Below, one piece after another: positions 62,700-64,000 of a stretch of DNA of 64,000 bases. A model generated the notes under the pieces. It searched no databases and was not told the DNA's origin. It saw only the letters and a program-made list of their open reading frames with translations. The stretch is from the NCBI GenBank assembly GCA_017562135.1, contig QEYB01000981.1:558001-622000 (forward strand), in the 5' to 3' direction. Each line of letters opens with the position of its first letter. The first letter of the stretch is position 1. The translations under genes and the position numbers were made by a program. This DNA is from Dipylidium caninum (Eukaryota > Platyhelminthes > Cestoda > Cyclophyllidea > Dipylidiidae).

Positions 62700-63556
62700 G
62701 CTGGCCTGGTGGCTGTCATGTGTTTGCCGCAATGCCATCGGCGACGAACACTGTCCGCGTCTGCACCGTTTCGTAACATTGGCATGTGACACACCAGACT
62801 GCGTTTCACCCCAACTCCATACAGAGGTGAAGAAAGCCCAAGTAGGACAGTGACGGGGCGCCACTCTGTCTTCCATGTGGAAGGTAATCAAAAATACCAT
62901 CTATTTACTCAATGATTTATTTACGAGCTCAGTTTAATCGACGAGTGGAGAGGCGGTGCATGCCCAAACAACACAACGACCCGTGGTTCGTGTCAGTTGA
63001 ATTCTGCTATTACACGCCTGGATTTGGTAAAAGCAGTTGTGGTGAGGCAAACGGTCCACCGGATCTCCACAATGGGGCAACTAGTAACGACTGGCAGCAC
63101 CCTCTCGCTACACCTTTTAGTTTTTACCCCACACGCGATTAGGAGAAGGAGTGATCCAACGCAGCTTTGTGGGAGAAGAGATTTGTGCGAAGAATGCGAG
63201 AAGTACAATTTGTTGGTGTCGCGGACGCTGCCACTGTATGATCGTCAGCACAACAGGGGGAGGACATCTTCGACATTCGGGAAGCGAGACTAATGCAGCG
63301 CGTCGGACACGAGCGATGAGTGGAGCAGTATCTGGTCGTGGGACAGAGTGGCAGACTCGAAAGGACTGGGAGGCACCTCAGGTTGGCGGCGGCATGTGGA
63401 GACTCGAAGGCCACGTGGGTGTCGCGGTCGTGGAGAGTGGGAGCAGACGCAAGACCAAAGTGGTGGTGGAGGCGATCATGCGGTTTACCACGTAGCCACA
63501 TGCCAACTGCTGCTCCGAAACTGCGGCAAGGCAGCGATAAGAGGCAGGTTGGCAGG

Positions 63557-63557
<1 letters not shown>

Positions 63558-63647
<90 letters not shown>
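63558..63647 (+). repeat. (CAGG)n, about 22 units, complementary to the upstream (CCTG)n
   Basis: A 90-nt uninterrupted tetranucleotide tract. CAGG is the reverse complement of CCTG, so this tract and the one ending at 62699 form an inverted pair about 0.86 kb apart. Confidence 0.96.
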
Positions 63648-63777
63648 TTGGGTTGATCCGCGCCATTGTTAGGTGGAGCGGAGGGCACAGAGTTGGCTGC
63701 CTCCGAGGGACAGATCAAATTCTTGCATCAGCAGGCACCGGGGAATGCTTAAGAGGGTCCGTGGGCCTGTGCCCGAG

Positions 63778-63810
63778 TGCCTGTGTGTTTGTGTGTGTGT
63801 GGTGTGTGTG
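63778..63810. repeat. Short (TG)n microsatellite
   Basis: Imperfect GT/TG run near the right end of the window, followed by CCCCT-rich sequence to the end. No gene is seen after 63650. Confidence 0.7.
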
Positions 63811-64000
63811 CTGAGTCGAATTGGGGCCACAGGTGCCTATTGAAGGCGTATGTATGCCCATCTATACACACATGCCCACACCCGCCTACAAGCGCCTCCA
63901 CCTGTCATCAGCAGTTGTGTGTCCCCTCCCCTCCCCTCCCCCTCACCTCCCCATCGCCACCACTTGGCCACCATTTCGCCACCCCTACCGAGAAGTGGAG

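Noticed and set aside
63139..63814. Open frames across the CAGG tract
   Set aside because: Same reason: repeat translation plus chance flanks, with no conserved motif.

Overview
The window looks like nuclear DNA of a flatworm, most likely a cestode. The evidence is an innexin first exon, a FoxC-type forkhead gene, genes split into many small exons, and a mixture of kilobase-scale introns with ultrashort ones (29, 32 and 38 nt by my reading). I see no transposon coding sequence, rRNA, CRISPR array or bacterial operon. Species assignment is inference only. All gene models below were built by hand from open frames, GT/AG (one GC/AG) splice sites and intron phase; none was checked against a database or transcripts.

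Layout. 1-8549: no convincing exon; probably intron or downstream part of an innexin gene whose first coding exon is 8957-8550 (minus), followed by simple repeats up to about 9420. 9500-17586: about 8 kb of apparently intergenic sequence. 17587-50325 (minus): one large gene of about 20 exons. Every intron phase agrees across the chain, which gives a predicted protein of about 1480 residues with a soluble N-terminal half, a central multi-pass membrane region and a disordered acidic C-terminal tail. I do not recognise the family. 50326-51314: about 1 kb shared upstream region. 51315 to about 54138 (plus): a divergently transcribed gene of about 11 small exons, unrecognised; its last exons can be read in two frames, one of which weakly resembles a cyclic-nucleotide-binding fold.

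54139-55540: intergenic. 55629-57968 (minus): a FoxC-type forkhead transcription factor in three exons, with a GC-AG intron inside the forkhead domain and a forkhead-type motif just upstream of the start. About 58000-61137: gene-poor sequence rich in microsatellites, including a perfect G-quadruplex motif. 61138-61579 (minus): the last exon of a small coiled-coil protein. 61640-64000: low-complexity DNA dominated by a (CCTG)n tract of about 187 nt and, about 0.9 kb away, a complementary (CAGG)n tract of about 90 nt.

The genes do not form a pathway. They are independent loci: gap-junction subunit, large membrane protein, divergent partner gene, developmental transcription factor and coiled-coil protein. 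The most unusual observations are the inverted CCTG/CAGG microsatellite pair, a perfect 17-bp hairpin 54 nt past a splice donor, a 114-bp direct repeat flanking one membrane exon, the ultrashort introns, and the unidentified 20-exon membrane gene.
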